From assembly GCF_029278605.1 (NCBI RefSeq), contig NZ_CP119572.1:806001-870000 (forward strand): a stretch of DNA of 64,000 nucleotides. The letters run 5' to 3'. Every line of letters starts with the position of its first letter. Positions within the stretch are counted from its first letter, which is position 1. The notes beneath the pieces were generated by a model. That model saw only the letters and a list, made by a program, of their open reading frames with translations. It ran no database searches and had not been told where the DNA came from. Shown piece after piece: positions 54,226-64,000 of the stretch. A program made the translations under genes and the position numbers. Source of the DNA: Cupriavidus sp. WKF15 (GTDB taxonomy: Bacteria > Pseudomonadota > Gammaproteobacteria > Burkholderiales > Burkholderiaceae).

Positions 54226-55122
54226 GTGAGCGCTCTGCATTTTTCCCGTATTGTGATTGTCGGTGTCGGCCTGATTGGCGGTTCGCTCGCGCTCGCGCTC
54301 AAGCGCGCGGGCGTAGTCGGCACGGTGGTTGGCGTGGGCCGGTCGCCGGCATCGCTGCAGAAGGCGCTTGACCTTGGTGTCATCGACGAAGCCGCTTCGC
54401 TGGAAGACGCCGTGCGCGACGCCAGCCTGGTCGTGCTGTGCGCGCCGGTGGCACAGAATTTCGCGCTGCTGCATGCGCTGGAGCCGCACCTGGGGCCGGG
54501 CACCATCGTGACGGATGCCGGCAGCACCAAGTCCGACGTGATCATGGCGGCCAAGACGGCGCTTGGCGACAAGGTGGCCCAGTTCGTTCCGGCCCACCCG
54601 ATCGCGGGCCGCGAACTCAATGGCGTCGAGGCTGCGCTGGCCGACCTCTATGTCGGCAAGAAGACCGTGCTGTGCCCGCTGCAGGAGAACTCGCGTGCCG
54701 ACGTGGCCGCGGTGCGCGCGATGTGGGAAAGCGCCGGTGCCGAGTGCCACGTCATGTCCGCCGTGCAGCACGATGCGGTGTTCGCCGCGGTCAGCCATTT
54801 GCCGCACGTGCTGTCCTACGCGCTGGTTGCGCAGGTCGGCAACGCCGAGGACGCGGCGCTCAAGCTTGCCTTCGCCGGTGGCGGCTTCCGTGACTTCACG
54901 CGCATTGCGGCATCGTCGCCGGAAATGTGGCGCGATATCTGTGTCGCCAACCGCGAGGCGCTGCTGCGCGAACTGAACACCTACCAGTCGGTGCTGGCGC
55001 ACCTCAGGACGCAGATCGAGAAGGGCGACGGCGCTGCGCTGGAGCGCATTTTTTCGCGTGCGAGCAAGACCCGCCTGCAATGGGGCGCGGACCGAGCGGC
55101 CGCGGCCAATACTGAACCCTGA
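54226..55122 (+). CDS. tyrA: Prephenate dehydrogenase (TyrA)
   Basis: 298 residues from the GTG at 54226 (GAGGG ten bases upstream); the frame is open upstream but that part overlaps hisC. It oxidises prephenate or arogenate to a tyrosine precursor using NAD(P). The Rossmann motif [19 protein letters not shown] is at the N-terminus. [19 protein letters not shown] carries a conserved histidine and arginine and [14 protein letters not shown] the active-site His. No fused mutase domain, as usual in beta-proteobacteria. Confidence 0.92.
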   Translation: MSALHFSRIVIVGVGLIGGSLALALKRAGVVGTVVGVGRSPASLQKALDLGVIDEAASLEDAVRDASLVVLCAPVAQNFALLHALEPHLGPGTIVTDAGSTKSDVIMAAKTALGDKVAQFVPAHPIAGRELNGVEAALADLYVGKKTVLCPLQENSRADVAAVRAMWESAGAECHVMSAVQHDAVFAAVSHLPHVLSYALVAQVGNAEDAALKLAFAGGGFRDFTRIAASSPEMWRDICVANREALLRELNTYQSVLAHLRTQIEKGDGAALERIFSRASKTRLQWGADRAAAANTEP

Positions 55123-55160
55123 ATTGGCGCGGCCGTGAGCCGCGCCCTAGTGTGAATACC

Positions 55161-56465
55161 ATGGAACACCTGACGCTTGCCCCCCTTACCCGCGCCGCGG
55201 GCACGGTCCGTCTGCCCGGCTCGAAGAGCATCTCCAACCGCGTGCTGTTGCTGGCCGCGCTGGCCGGCGGCGAGACGCGCGTGCGCGACCTGCTCGACTC
55301 CGACGACACCCGCGTCATGCTGCAGGCGCTGAAAACGCTCGGCGTGGCGTGGCGCCAGGAAAGTGGCGACTATATCGTCACCGGCTCGGGCGGCAATTTT
55401 CCGGTCAAGGCGGCGGAACTGTTCATGGGCAACGCGGGCACCGCGATCCGTCCGCTGACTGCTGCGCTCGCGCTGCAGGGCGGCGACTACAAGCTGTCGG
55501 GCGTGCCGCGCATGCATGAGCGGCCCATCGGAGACCTCGTCGATGGCCTGCGCCAGGTCGGCGCGGACATCGGCTACCTCGGTAATGAAGGCTATCCGCC
55601 CTTGCATATCCGTCCCGCGCAGATCCGCATCGACGCGCCGATCCGCGTGCGCGGCGACGTGTCGAGCCAGTTCCTGACGGCGTTGCTGATGACCTTGCCC
55701 ATGGCGCAGGCGGCCAGCGGCAGGATCGAGATCGAAGTGGTCGGCGAGCTGATCTCCAAGCCGTATATCGAGATCACGCTCAACCTGCTCGCGCGCTTTG
55801 GCATCGATGTGGAACGGCAAGGCTGGGAGCGGTTCATCGTGCCGGCCGGGGCGGTCTACCGGTCGCCGGGCGAGATCTTTGTCGAGGGCGATGCTTCGTC
55901 GGCGTCCTATTTCCTCGCGGCCGGTGCTATCGGCGGTGGTCCGGTGCGCGTGGAGGGCGTGGGCATGGCGAGCATCCAGGGGGACGTGCGCTTTGCCGAG
56001 GCGCTCAACCGGATGGGCGCCAATGTGATGGCCGGCGACAACTGGATCGAGGTGCGCGGCACCGAACGCGATGACGGACGGCTGCACGGCATCGAACTCG
56101 ATTGCAACCATATTCCCGATGCCGCCATGACGCTCGCGGTGGCCGCGCTGTTCGCCGAAGGCACGACGACGCTGACCAATATTGCCAGCTGGCGCGTCAA
56201 GGAAACCGACCGTATCTCGGCGATGGCGACCGAGTTGCGCAAGCTCGGTGCGCAGGTGGAGGAGGGGGCGGACTACCTCAAGGTGGCGCCGCCCGCGCAG
56301 TGGCAGACGCCGGCCGATGGCATTGGCACCTATGATGACCATCGCATGGCGATGTGTTTCTCTCTGGCCGCGTTCGGTCCGCTGCCGATCCGGATCAATG
56401 ACCCGGCCTGCGTGGCCAAGACGTTCCCGGACTACTTCACGGTGTTTGGCGGCATTACGAGCTGA
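55161..56465 (+). CDS. aroA: 3-phosphoshikimate 1-carboxyvinyltransferase (EPSP synthase)
   Basis: 434 residues from the ATG at 55161, chosen because it lines up with the E. coli start; a GTG at 55152 would add three. It makes EPSP from shikimate-3-phosphate and phosphoenolpyruvate. [17 protein letters not shown] and the signature [11 protein letters not shown] (class I) are present, and [16 protein letters not shown] and [15 protein letters not shown] complete the active site. Its 3' end overlaps the minus-strand DUF2061 gene by 11 bases, and cmk follows 334 bases later. Confidence 0.97.
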   Translation: MEHLTLAPLTRAAGTVRLPGSKSISNRVLLLAALAGGETRVRDLLDSDDTRVMLQALKTLGVAWRQESGDYIVTGSGGNFPVKAAELFMGNAGTAIRPLTAALALQGGDYKLSGVPRMHERPIGDLVDGLRQVGADIGYLGNEGYPPLHIRPAQIRIDAPIRVRGDVSSQFLTALLMTLPMAQAASGRIEIEVVGELISKPYIEITLNLLARFGIDVERQGWERFIVPAGAVYRSPGEIFVEGDASSASYFLAAGAIGGGPVRVEGVGMASIQGDVRFAEALNRMGANVMAGDNWIEVRGTERDDGRLHGIELDCNHIPDAAMTLAVAALFAEGTTTLTNIASWRVKETDRISAMATELRKLGAQVEEGADYLKVAPPAQWQTPADGIGTYDDHRMAMCFSLAAFGPLPIRINDPACVAKTFPDYFTVFGGITS

Positions 56466-56667
56466 GCGCCGCGCCGTCCGCCTGCGCCGGTGCATGCCGG
56501 CGCTCCCGTTGGTCCCAGTAGCGATCGAAGAAGTAGTGCGCCACAGTATTGATGGCGGGCTCGATGAATGTGACCGCGCCGCTGACAGCCAGGCTGCCGG
56601 TCAGCGCGTAGGTCACGCTGAAGGCGATGCCGAGGTGCAGGATGCCGAACGTCAGGGTCTTGGCCAT
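56455..56667 (-). CDS. DUF2061 small membrane protein, antisense within the operon
   Basis: 70 residues from the ATG at 56667. Two hydrophobic segments ([18 protein letters not shown] and [21 protein letters not shown]) match DUF2061, followed by a basic-acidic tail. The usual family sequence begins close to this start. It is transcribed against the supraoperon and lies just inside the aroA stop; the Fur box lies 77 bases upstream of its start. A role in iron or envelope stress is an inference. Function unknown. Confidence 0.8.
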   Translation of the reverse strand: MAKTLTFGILHLGIAFSVTYALTGSLAVSGAVTFIEPAINTVAHYFFDRYWDQRERRHAPAQADGAALSS

Positions 56668-56743
56668 GGTAGATTGCCTCGCAAACAAATCAGGGAAGTA
56701 ACGGGAAGGGGCTGGATGCAGCGTCGCAGGATGATGAATCAAA

Positions 56744-56758
56744 TGATAATGATTCTCA
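56744..56758. promoter_or_regulatory. Near-consensus Fur box
   Basis: TGATAATGATTCTCA matches the 7-1-7 Fur inverted repeat TGATAATnATTATCA at 14 of 15 positions. It sits between the divergent DUF2061 gene (77 bases) and cmk (42 bases), in an AT-rich stretch. Iron-responsive repression of the DUF2061 gene, cmk, or both is expected. Confidence 0.7.
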
Positions 56759-56799
56759 ATTGAATTTCAAATCAAAGTTTTCTGTCGGCATCATCAGCA

Positions 56800-57465
56800 A
56801 TGACTATCGTTCACGTCATCACTATTGACGGTCCAACCGCCTCCGGTAAAGGCACTGTGGCGCACAAGGTGGCCGATGCGGTCGGCTACCACCTGCTCGA
56901 CAGCGGTGCGCTATACCGCCTGGTGGCGCTTGCGAGCGACCGCGAGGGCGTGGATATCGCCGATGTCGATGCCCTTGCAAGAACCGCGTCGCGCCTCGAT
57001 GTGAAGTTCGGCCCGGACCGGGTCTGGATGTCCGGCGAGGAAGTGAGCCTCGCGATCCGCGCCGAAGCCATCGGCAACCGTGCCTCGGCCATCGCCGTGC
57101 ACCAGCCGGTACGTGATGCGCTGACCAAGCTGCAGCGCGATTTCCGCAAGCTGCCCGGACTGGTCGCGGACGGCCGCGATATGGGCACGGTGATCTTCCC
57201 TGACGCCCAGCTCAAGGTATTCCTGACGGCAAGTGTTGAGGCGCGCGCTCGCAGGCGCTATAAACAATTGATTGATAAGGGAATTTCTGCTAGTATTGAA
57301 GACCTTTTGCGTGACCTTGAGGCGCGCGACGCGCGGGATCGAAACCGTGCCGCCGCGCCGCTGCGTCCCGCCGAGGATGCGAACCTGCTCGATACCTCCG
57401 ACATGACGGTGGATCAGGCAGTGGCGCAGGTGCTGGAGTGGTTCGCCGCTGTGCGCAAATACTGA
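56800..57465 (+). CDS. cmk: Cytidylate kinase
   Basis: 221 residues. Phosphorylates CMP and dCMP with ATP. The P-loop [13 protein letters not shown] is at 9-21, and [15 protein letters not shown] and the [17 protein letters not shown] region complete the NMP-kinase fold. It lies 334 bases after aroA with the antisense DUF2061 gene and Fur box between, so it could have a separate promoter. It precedes rpsA, the common proteobacterial arrangement. Confidence 0.95.
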   Translation: MTIVHVITIDGPTASGKGTVAHKVADAVGYHLLDSGALYRLVALASDREGVDIADVDALARTASRLDVKFGPDRVWMSGEEVSLAIRAEAIGNRASAIAVHQPVRDALTKLQRDFRKLPGLVADGRDMGTVIFPDAQLKVFLTASVEARARRRYKQLIDKGISASIEDLLRDLEARDARDRNRAAAPLRPAEDANLLDTSDMTVDQAVAQVLEWFAAVRKY

Positions 57466-57622
57466 CTTCGTCAGGCGTATCGAAGCGGCGGGCGCTGCCC
57501 GCACCAAGGTGTCGGCCCGCCCAGAGGCATGGCCGGCAGTGTTTAACCTGACCCCGCTGCACATGGCAGACTGAGCGCGATGGTCGCGCCGGCCGGTGTA
57601 CCGCGGATGGAACCTTACGTTT

Positions 57623-59317
57623 ATGTCCGACCTGCAAACCAACGAATCCTTTGCCGCACTGTTCGAGGAATCGATCGCCCGCTCCAATATGAAGGCTGGC
57701 GAAGTGATCTCCGCTGAAGTCGTGCGCATCGACCACAATTTCGTGGTCGTCAATGCCGGCCTCAAGTCCGAGGCATTTGTGCCGGTGGAGGAGTTCCTGA
57801 ACGACCAGGGCGAACTCGAAGTGCAGGCCGGCGACTACGTCTCCGTGGCCATCGATGCACTCGAGAACGGCTATGGCGACACCATTCTTTCCCGCGACAA
57901 GGCCAAGCGCCTGGCATCGTGGCTGAACCTCGAGAAGGCGCTGGAAGACGGCGAAATCATCTCGGGTACCGTGACCGGCAAGGTCAAGGGCGGCCTGACG
58001 GTCATGGTCAACGGCATCCGCGCGTTCCTGCCGGGCTCGCTGGTTGACGTGCGTCCGATCAAGGACACCACCCCGTACGAAGGCAAGACCCTGGAATTCA
58101 AGGTCATCAAGCTGGACCGCAAGCGCAACAACGTTGTGCTGTCGCGCCGCGCCGTGGTCGAAGCCACGCTGGGCGAAGAGCGCCAGAAGCTGATGGAAAC
58201 CCTGAAGGAAGGCGCCATCGTCAACGGTATCGTCAAGAACATCACCGACTACGGTGCGTTCGTTGACCTGGGCGGCATCGACGGCCTGCTGCACATCACC
58301 GACCTGGCCTGGCGCCGTGTCCGCCACCCGAGCGAAGTGCTGTCGGTTGGCCAGGAAATCACCGCCAAGATCCTCAAGTTCGACCAGGAAAAGAACCGCG
58401 TTTCGCTGGGCGTGAAGCAGCTGGGCGAAGATCCGTGGGTCGGCATCTCGCGCCGCTACCCGCAAGGCACCCGCCTGTTCGGCAAGGTGACCAACCTGAC
58501 CGACTACGGCGCGTTCGTCGAGATCGAAGCCGGCATCGAAGGCCTGGTGCACGTGTCCGAAATGGACTGGACCAACAAGAACGTGGCTCCGTCGAAGGTT
58601 GTCCAGCTGGGCGACGAAGTGGAAGTCATGGTCCTGGATATCGACGAAGACAAGCGTCGTATCAGCCTGGGCATGAAGCAGTGCAAGGCCAATCCGTGGG
58701 ACGATTTCTCGCGCAACCACAAGAAGGGCGACAAGCTGAGCGGCCAGATCAAGTCGATCACCGACTTCGGCGTGTTCATCGGCCTGCCTGGCGGCATCGA
58801 CGGCCTGGTGCACCTGTCCGACCTGTCGTGGCAAGAGACCGGCGAAGAAGCCGTGCGCAAGTACAAGAAGGGCGACGAAGTCGAAGCCGTGGTCCTGGGC
58901 ATCGACGTCGACAAGGAACGCATCTCGCTGGGCATCAAGCAGCTGTCGGGCGATCCGTTCAACAACTTCATCTCGGCCAACGACAAGGGCTCGATCGTTA
59001 CCGGCACCATCAAGGCCGTTGACGCCAAGGGCGCCGTGGTCCAGCTGGCCGACGACGTGGAAGGCTACCTGCGTGCATCGGAAATCTCCGCTGACCGCGT
59101 GGAAGATGCGCGCAACGTGCTGAAGGAAGGCGAGCAGATCACCGCCCTGGTGGTGAACGTCGACCGCAAGTCGCGCAACATCAACCTGTCGATCAAGGCC
59201 AAGGACAGCGCCGAGCAGCAGGAAGCGATGCAGAAGTTCCAGGCCGACACCAGCACTGCTGGCACGACCAACCTGGGCGCTCTGCTGAAGGCCAAGCTCG
59301 GCCAGGACAACCAGTAA
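57623..59317 (+). CDS. rpsA: 30S ribosomal protein S1
   Basis: 564 residues from the ATG at 57623, six S1-type OB repeats (E. coli 557). The repeats can be picked out by recurrent [42 protein letters not shown] and [21 protein letters not shown] segments. S1 unwinds mRNA on the small subunit. No strong Shine-Dalgarno precedes the start, as in other rpsA genes. A 157-base leader separates it from cmk. Codon usage is clearly biased toward preferred C- and G-ending codons. Confidence 0.97.
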   Translation: MSDLQTNESFAALFEESIARSNMKAGEVISAEVVRIDHNFVVVNAGLKSEAFVPVEEFLNDQGELEVQAGDYVSVAIDALENGYGDTILSRDKAKRLASWLNLEKALEDGEIISGTVTGKVKGGLTVMVNGIRAFLPGSLVDVRPIKDTTPYEGKTLEFKVIKLDRKRNNVVLSRRAVVEATLGEERQKLMETLKEGAIVNGIVKNITDYGAFVDLGGIDGLLHITDLAWRRVRHPSEVLSVGQEITAKILKFDQEKNRVSLGVKQLGEDPWVGISRRYPQGTRLFGKVTNLTDYGAFVEIEAGIEGLVHVSEMDWTNKNVAPSKVVQLGDEVEVMVLDIDEDKRRISLGMKQCKANPWDDFSRNHKKGDKLSGQIKSITDFGVFIGLPGGIDGLVHLSDLSWQETGEEAVRKYKKGDEVEAVVLGIDVDKERISLGIKQLSGDPFNNFISANDKGSIVTGTIKAVDAKGAVVQLADDVEGYLRASEISADRVEDARNVLKEGEQITALVVNVDRKSRNINLSIKAKDSAEQQEAMQKFQADTSTAGTTNLGALLKAKLGQDNQ

Positions 59318-59347
59318 TCGCAGGCCCTGACGCCCGCGCGAACGCCC

Positions 59348-59761
59348 ATGACCAAGTCGGAGCTCGTCGAAAAACTGGCTGCCCGCTTTCCGCAGTTGCT
59401 GCTGCGGGACGCGGACATCTCAGTGAAAACGATACTCGACGCGATGTCCGATGCGCTGGCCGATGGCCATCGCATCGAAATTCGCGGATTCGGCAGTTTT
59501 GGTCTGAACCGGCGTCCGCCGCGCGTTGGGCGCAACCCCAAGTCCGGCGAGCGAGTGCTGGTGCCCGAGAAACGGGTGCCGCACTTCAAGGCGGGCAAGG
59601 AGTTGCGCGAACGGGTGGACCGGAGCCTGACGCCGCCTCCGGGCGCTGGAGGTAACGGACACCTGACCGGTACGCCGTCCGGCAAAGGCCCCCAGGGCGC
59701 TGCGCCGGGCAGTTCGACGGTGCTGCATGAGGGAAGCGGGCTGAATCTGGCCCGCTCCTGA
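59348..59761 (+). CDS. ihfB: Integration host factor beta with C-terminal extension
   Basis: 137 residues against about 94 in E. coli. IHF-beta pairs with IHF-alpha to bend DNA. The conserved core spans residues 1-93: [40 protein letters not shown] and [16 protein letters not shown]. The final 44 residues ([19 protein letters not shown] and following) are Gly/Pro/Ser-rich and look unstructured. It starts 30 bases after rpsA and is ended by a terminator, closing the supraoperon. Confidence 0.95.
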   Translation: MTKSELVEKLAARFPQLLLRDADISVKTILDAMSDALADGHRIEIRGFGSFGLNRRPPRVGRNPKSGERVLVPEKRVPHFKAGKELRERVDRSLTPPPGAGGNGHLTGTPSGKGPQGAAPGSSTVLHEGSGLNLARS

Positions 59762-59799
59762 TGCCGACCGGCAGCCGGCACTGTGTTGTCGAGAATGGA

Positions 59800-59829
59800 A
59801 AAAGGCGCTCCGCTCGGGGCGCTTTTTTC
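59800..59829 (+). terminator. Rho-independent terminator after ihfB
   Basis: GCGCTCC / GGGGCGC stem with a four-base loop, one G-U pair, followed by TTTTTT. Confidence 0.88.
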
Positions 59830-59882
59830 ATTTGGGGTATTGGTGCGGGCTTGCCGTTTTCGTTTGCTGGAAGTGATTCCGC

Positions 59883-59888
59883 TACAAT
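59883..59888 (+). promoter_or_regulatory. Candidate -10 element for lapA
   Basis: TACAAT followed by GCC, 67 bases before the lapA start. TTGCTG is 13 bp upstream, too close for a standard -35. Confidence 0.4.
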
Positions 59889-59955
59889 GCCGGGGTCTGC
59901 CGCACGCCAGCGATGCGCATGTGCGCTCCCGCAACGCCACGCCTGCCCTTACTGC

Positions 59956-60276
59956 ATGAAACTCGTCGCCTGGATTATCCGCATCGTCCTGTTTGCGCTG
60001 CTGTTCGTGCTGGCGCTGCGCAATACCGCGGACGCTTCGCTGCAGCTTTTCTTTGACGCCGTCTGGCGCGCACCACTGATCCTGATCCTCTTCGTAGCCT
60101 TTGTCCTGGGCGCAATTGCGGCCCTGGCTGCGATTGCACCAGGCCTGATGCGCCAGCGCATGGAGGTGGCGCGGCTGCGCCGTGCGCTCGGCGATGCCGG
60201 CCGCCAGCCGACATCTGCCGACACGGAACGTGACGGAAAGAGCGCTCCTTACAACGTAGTTGGCCCGAAAGTCTGA
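59956..60276 (+). CDS. lapA: LPS assembly protein A (LapA domain)
   Basis: 106 residues from the ATG at 59956. Two membrane helices (WIIRIVLFALLFVLALRNTAD and LILILFVAFVLGAIAAL) then a basic coiled helix RQRMEVARLRRALGD, the LapA (YciS) pattern. With LapB it regulates LpxC turnover through FtsH. lapB begins 3 bases after its stop. Confidence 0.92.
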   Translation: MKLVAWIIRIVLFALLFVLALRNTADASLQLFFDAVWRAPLILILFVAFVLGAIAALAAIAPGLMRQRMEVARLRRALGDAGRQPTSADTERDGKSAPYNVVGPKV

Positions 60277-60279
60277 TCC

Positions 60280-61506
60280 ATGATGTTTGAAACCTGGTGG
60301 CTGCTGGCGCTGCCACTTGTCTTTGGCCTCGGATGGATGGCGGCGCGCATGGATGTGCGCCAGCTCATCAGCGAGCAGGGCGCCTTGCCGCGCTCGTATT
60401 TCAAGGGCCTCAATTTCCTGCTCAATGAACAGCCGGACCAGGCCATCGATGCGTTCGTCGAAGTGGCCAGGCTGGATCCCGAGACCACCGAGCTCCACTT
60501 CGCGCTGGGCGCGCTGTTCCGACGCCGCGGCGAAACCGAGCGTGCGATTCGCGTACACCAGAACCTGGCCACGCGCCCGGACCTGCCGGAGCCCGAGCGC
60601 GAGCATGCGCTGTATGAGCTGGGGCAGGACTTCCTGCGCGCCGGCCTGCTCGACCGGGCCGAAGAATCGTTGCGACGGCTGATGTCCGGCCCGTATGCGG
60701 CCTCGGCCAAGCGCGTGCTGCTCGAGCTTTACGAGGTGGAGAAGGAGTGGCAGAAAGCCATCGATGCCGCACGCGAACTGCAGGCGCTCGACAAGACGGA
60801 CCATCGTCTGCAAATTGCCCAGTTCTGTTGCGAACTCGCGCAGGATGCGCTGCAACGCAAGCGCCCGGAAGATGCCGTCAAGTGGTTGCGCCAGGCCATG
60901 GAAGAGAATCCCGCCAATGTTCGCGCACCGATCCTCCTCGGCGACGTGGCCGCCGCCGCTGGCGATGCCCGTGCCGCGCTCGGCCACTGGCTGGCCATCG
61001 AGCGACAGGATGCCTCCTTTCTTCCGCTGGTGGCCGAGCGCGTGGTGAAAGCCTATGCCGGGCTCGGTGAGCAAGGTGCCGCGCTCGACTGGCTGCGCGG
61101 CCTGCTGAAGGGCAGTCTCGCGCCCGAGCTGCTCGATGTCGCATTCAAGACCGAGCTGGAGCAGAACGGACCTGAAGCAGCGACACGACTCATGCGCGAG
61201 CAACTGCGCCGCCAGCCGACGCTGCTTGCGCTGACCAAGTATTTCGAGGCCCAGGCTGCCGACATGGCGCCTGCCGCCGCAGTCGCCGGCAACGGCGGCG
61301 AAGGCCTGGCCGTCGATGAGTCCGGTGACAGCGACAAGGCAAAGGAAATTACAGCGATCCGTGATCTGCTGCAGTTGCGTACGCGCAATCTGGCCCGCTA
61401 CACCTGCCGCGAATGCGGCTTTCGCGCGCGGCTTTTCTACTGGCAGTGTCCCGGCTGCAACCGCTGGGAGACCTATGCGCCCCGGCGCTCGGAAGCGCTA
61501 GGCTGA
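60280..61506 (+). CDS. lapB: LPS assembly protein B (TPR and rubredoxin-like zinc ribbon)
   Basis: 408 residues. An N-terminal membrane anchor (WWLLALPLVFGLGWM) is followed by several TPR repeats (QPDQAIDAFVEVARLDPETTE and others) and a C-terminal rubredoxin-like metal site with Cys376, Cys379, Cys390 and Cys393. LapB (YciM) recruits LpxC to FtsH, balancing LPS and phospholipid synthesis. It follows lapA by 3 bases and precedes ugd by 36. Confidence 0.95.
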   Translation: MMFETWWLLALPLVFGLGWMAARMDVRQLISEQGALPRSYFKGLNFLLNEQPDQAIDAFVEVARLDPETTELHFALGALFRRRGETERAIRVHQNLATRPDLPEPEREHALYELGQDFLRAGLLDRAEESLRRLMSGPYAASAKRVLLELYEVEKEWQKAIDAARELQALDKTDHRLQIAQFCCELAQDALQRKRPEDAVKWLRQAMEENPANVRAPILLGDVAAAAGDARAALGHWLAIERQDASFLPLVAERVVKAYAGLGEQGAALDWLRGLLKGSLAPELLDVAFKTELEQNGPEAATRLMREQLRRQPTLLALTKYFEAQAADMAPAAAVAGNGGEGLAVDESGDSDKAKEITAIRDLLQLRTRNLARYTCRECGFRARLFYWQCPGCNRWETYAPRRSEALG

Positions 61507-61542
61507 CCGGGCCACCGTGCGAATCTATTTCATGTACATGCT

Positions 61543-62916
61543 ATGAAAGTCACCATTATTGGCAGTGGCTATGTTGGCCTTGTCACCGGCGCGTGCCTGG
61601 CCGAGCTCGGCAACGATGTGTTCTGCCTCGACGTCGATGAAAAGAAGATTGCCTTGCTCAACGCCGGCGGCGTGCCGATCTACGAGCCAGGCTTGCAGGA
61701 GATCATCCAGCGCAATCGCGCGGCCGGACGTCTGACGTTCTCGACCGACGTGGCGGCCAGCATCGAGCACGCGGATGTGCAGTTCATCGCAGTAGGAACG
61801 CCGCCCGATGAAGACGGCTCCGCCGACCTGAAATATGTGCTCGCCGCGGCACGCAGCATTGGCCGCTACATGACTGGCTTCAAGGTCGTGGTGGACAAGT
61901 CCACCGTGCCGGTGGGCACGGGCGATCGCGTCACGGCAGTGATTCGCGAGGAACTTGCCGCGCGCGGCCTGGAGGACCTGCAGTATTCCGTGGTGTCGAA
62001 CCCGGAGTTCCTGAAGGAAGGCGCCGCGGTGGAAGATTTCATGCGCCCTGACCGCATCGTACTGGGTTGCAGCGCGGACGCTGCCGGGCGCCATGCCCAG
62101 GCCACCATGCGCCAGCTCTATGCGCCGTTCAACCGCAACCATGAGCGCACCTTCTACATGGATGTGCGCTCGGCCGAGTTCACCAAGTACGCGGCCAACT
62201 CCATGCTGGCCACGCGCATCTCGTTTATGAACGAGCTGGCCAACCTCGCCGACGAGGTCGGTGCCGATATCGAGCTGGTACGCATGGGCATCGGATCGGA
62301 TCCGCGTATCGGCTACAGCTTCCTGTATGCGGGTGCCGGCTATGGCGGGTCCTGTTTCCCGAAAGACGTGCAGGCACTCATGCGCACGGCGGAGGAGTAT
62401 GGCAAGCCGATGCGCGTGCTGGAGGCTGTCGAAGCCGTCAACGGGGCCCAGAAGCAGGTGCTGGGCGACAAGGTGGTACGCCGTTTCGGCGATGACCTCA
62501 GCGGGCGCACCTTTGCGCTCTGGGGCCTGGCCTTCAAGCCCAATACCGACGACATGCGCGAAGCGCCTTCACGCGTGCTCGCGCGTGAACTGATTTCGCG
62601 CGGCGCGACGCTGCGCACGCATGACCCGGTGTCCATGGACGAGGCCAGGCGCGCGCTGGAGGCGGATCTCGCAGACATCCCTGGCGGTATCGACAGGATC
62701 AGCTTCCACACGGGCCAGATGGAAACGCTGGATGGTGCCGACGCGCTCGTGATCGTGACGGAGTGGAAGGTCTTCCGCAGCCCGGATTTCGAGCAGATCA
62801 AGCGGCGCCTGAAGACGCCGGTGATCTTCGATGGCCGGAATCTGTACGAGCCGGAGGCCATGGCGCAGACCGGTATCGAATACCATGCGATCGGGCGTTC
62901 GGGCGCGAAGCGCTGA
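61543..62916 (+). CDS. ugd: UDP-glucose 6-dehydrogenase
   Basis: 457 residues. Oxidises UDP-glucose to UDP-glucuronate with two NAD+, for lipid A modification, capsule or LPS. NAD motif [28 protein letters not shown], and the nucleophile Cys271 in YGGSCFPKD are clear. It lies between lapB and the heptose genes, consistent with an LPS-linked operon. Confidence 0.96.
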   Translation: MKVTIIGSGYVGLVTGACLAELGNDVFCLDVDEKKIALLNAGGVPIYEPGLQEIIQRNRAAGRLTFSTDVAASIEHADVQFIAVGTPPDEDGSADLKYVLAAARSIGRYMTGFKVVVDKSTVPVGTGDRVTAVIREELAARGLEDLQYSVVSNPEFLKEGAAVEDFMRPDRIVLGCSADAAGRHAQATMRQLYAPFNRNHERTFYMDVRSAEFTKYAANSMLATRISFMNELANLADEVGADIELVRMGIGSDPRIGYSFLYAGAGYGGSCFPKDVQALMRTAEEYGKPMRVLEAVEAVNGAQKQVLGDKVVRRFGDDLSGRTFALWGLAFKPNTDDMREAPSRVLARELISRGATLRTHDPVSMDEARRALEADLADIPGGIDRISFHTGQMETLDGADALVIVTEWKVFRSPDFEQIKRRLKTPVIFDGRNLYEPEAMAQTGIEYHAIGRSGAKR

Positions 62917-62967
62917 ACGCATCGGCAGGCGGCCGTGTCCCAGTAGGATCGGTATGCCGGAGGAACT

Positions 62968-63915
62968 ATGGCTATGAATCAAATTTCGCAGGATCAGATC
63001 CGCCAGGCGCGCATCCTGGTGGTCGGCGACATGATGCTGGACCGCTACTGGTTTGGTGACGTCGAGCGTATTTCGCCGGAGGCGCCGGTTCCGGTCGTCC
63101 AGATCAAACGCAGCGATGAACGCCTGGGCGGCGCAGCCAACGTGGCCCGCAACTCGGCCGCGCTGGGTGCGCAGGTCGGCATGCTTGGCGTTGTAGGCGA
63201 AGACGAGCCAGGCCGCACCATCGAATCGTTGCTGTCAGCATGCAAGGTCCAGCCGTACCTGCACCGCGATGCCAGCGTCAACACGACGATCAAGCTGCGC
63301 GTGCTGGCCCACCAGCAGCAGCTGTTGCGCGTGGACTTCGAGAATCCGCCCACACATGAAGTGCTGCTGGGCGTGCTCGATGGTTTCCAGGAGCTCCTGA
63401 ACCAGTACGAGGTGCTGGTGCTGTCCGACTATGGCAAGGGGGGCCTGACGCACGTCGGCCGCATGGTCGAGGCCGGCCGCGCGGCGGGCCGGATGGTCCT
63501 GGTCGATCCCAAGGGCGACGACTATTCGCGCTACCGTGGTGCCACGCTGATCACGCCTAACCGTGCCGAGATCCGCCGCGTCGTCGGGGCCTGGAAAAGC
63601 GAACAGGACCTCACCGCGCGTGCCCAGAACCTGCGTCGCGACCTGCAGCTCGAGGCCTTGCTCCTGACCCGTTCGGAAGAGGGCATGACCCTGTACACGG
63701 AAGCCGAGGTCCTGCATGTCTCGGCACAGGCGCGCGAAGTCTATGATGTATCAGGTGCCGGCGATACCGTGATCGCCACGCTGGCGACCATGCTGGCGGC
63801 GGGGGTGTCGCTGAAGCAGGCCGTGCAGTTCGCCAACCGCGCGGGCGGCATCGTGGTGGGCAAGCTGGGTACCGCTGTCGTCAGCTATCCGGAGCTGTTC
63901 GGCTCGGCTGGCTGA
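62968..63915 (+). CDS. rfaE1: D-glycero-beta-D-manno-heptose-7-phosphate kinase (HldE domain I / RfaE1)
   Basis: 315 residues, the kinase half only of the E. coli bifunctional HldE. GGAGGAAC sits just before the ATG at 62968. PfkB-type sugar kinase: LVVGDMMLDRYWFGDV, GGAANVARN, and YDVSGAGDTVIATLA carrying the catalytic Asp. The adenylyltransferase half (RfaE2) must be elsewhere, as in other beta-proteobacteria. It is followed by hldD. Confidence 0.95.
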   Translation: MAMNQISQDQIRQARILVVGDMMLDRYWFGDVERISPEAPVPVVQIKRSDERLGGAANVARNSAALGAQVGMLGVVGEDEPGRTIESLLSACKVQPYLHRDASVNTTIKLRVLAHQQQLLRVDFENPPTHEVLLGVLDGFQELLNQYEVLVLSDYGKGGLTHVGRMVEAGRAAGRMVLVDPKGDDYSRYRGATLITPNRAEIRRVVGAWKSEQDLTARAQNLRRDLQLEALLLTRSEEGMTLYTEAEVLHVSAQAREVYDVSGAGDTVIATLATMLAAGVSLKQAVQFANRAGGIVVGKLGTAVVSYPELFGSAG

Positions 63916-63963
63916 ACGCGTACGATTTCCGGTGCCCCTGTTGAACTCTCTGTCGGACCGATC

Positions 63964-64000
63964 ATGACCATCATCGTCACCGGCGCTGCGGGATTCATCG
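63964..64000 (+). CDS. hldD: ADP-heptose epimerase start, truncated by window end
   Basis: Only the first 12 codons are visible: MTIIVTGAAGFI, the Rossmann start of ADP-L-glycero-D-manno-heptose 6-epimerase and related SDR sugar epimerases. The identification rests on the rfaE1 neighbour and this motif. Confidence 0.6.
   Translation, partial: MTIIVTGAAGFI

Overview
The window is chromosomal, GC-rich DNA from a beta-proteobacterium of the Burkholderiaceae, most likely Cupriavidus or a close Ralstonia relative. The reasons are the gene order serC-pheA-hisC-tyrA-aroA-cmk-rpsA-ihfB-lapA-lapB, the tmRNA tag ANDERYALAA, a NAD synthetase of the long glutamine-dependent type beside a PII gene, and two tandem cyanophycin synthetase genes (a cphA/cphA' pair is known from Cupriavidus necator). 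No prophage, insertion sequence, integrase or CRISPR array was seen. Nearly all the DNA is accounted for by genes.

Layout. 1-5.5 kb: 3' part of a very large PilL/ChpA-type hybrid histidine kinase (twitching or type IV pilus chemosensory system). 5.7-10.5 kb: a proline-rich exported protein, then a four-gene minus-strand operon (aldehyde dehydrogenase, tiny two-helix membrane protein, SDR dehydrogenase, MFS anion symporter) that looks catabolic with unknown substrate. 10.6-31 kb: mostly housekeeping genes: ppa, cytochrome b561, a GNAT-like protein, nadE, glnB, a TRIC-type channel, an Smr protein, trxB, ftsK, lolA, two lipoproteins, rarA, serS, tRNA-Ser(CGA), an HD phosphohydrolase, a PAP2 phosphatase and a CorC/HlyC-type membrane protein. 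31-35.2 kb: amino-acid module (LysR regulator, D-amino-acid dehydrogenase, two periplasmic binding proteins, one permease, no ATPase). 35.3-43.5 kb: cyanophycin locus (cphA', cphA, divergent ABC exporter with an unusual N-terminus, DUF1854 protein). 43.5-46.7 kb: small conserved protein, ssrA (tmRNA), gph, ubiG, ompA-like gene. 47.2-64 kb: gyrA, a DUF2059 protein, then the aromatic/serine supraoperon running through cmk, rpsA and ihfB into lapAB, ugd and the heptose genes hldE1 and hldD (cut off by the window end).

How genes work together. The supraoperon couples serine and aromatic amino-acid synthesis to nucleotide metabolism, ribosomal protein S1 and IHF, and continues into LPS assembly and LPS sugar precursors. 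The cyanophycin locus should polymerise aspartate and arginine into storage granules; the two synthetases have diverged in the Mur-ligase half, which suggests division of labour. 

Notable non-coding features: an array of ten CCACAG units in exact 11-bp register between nadE and glnB; a near-perfect Fur box beside an antisense gene inside the aroA-cmk junction; a G-quadruplex-type tract at the gyrA promoter; a candidate intergenic sRNA terminator; and a recurring TAnAATGSC -10 element in front of many of the housekeeping genes.
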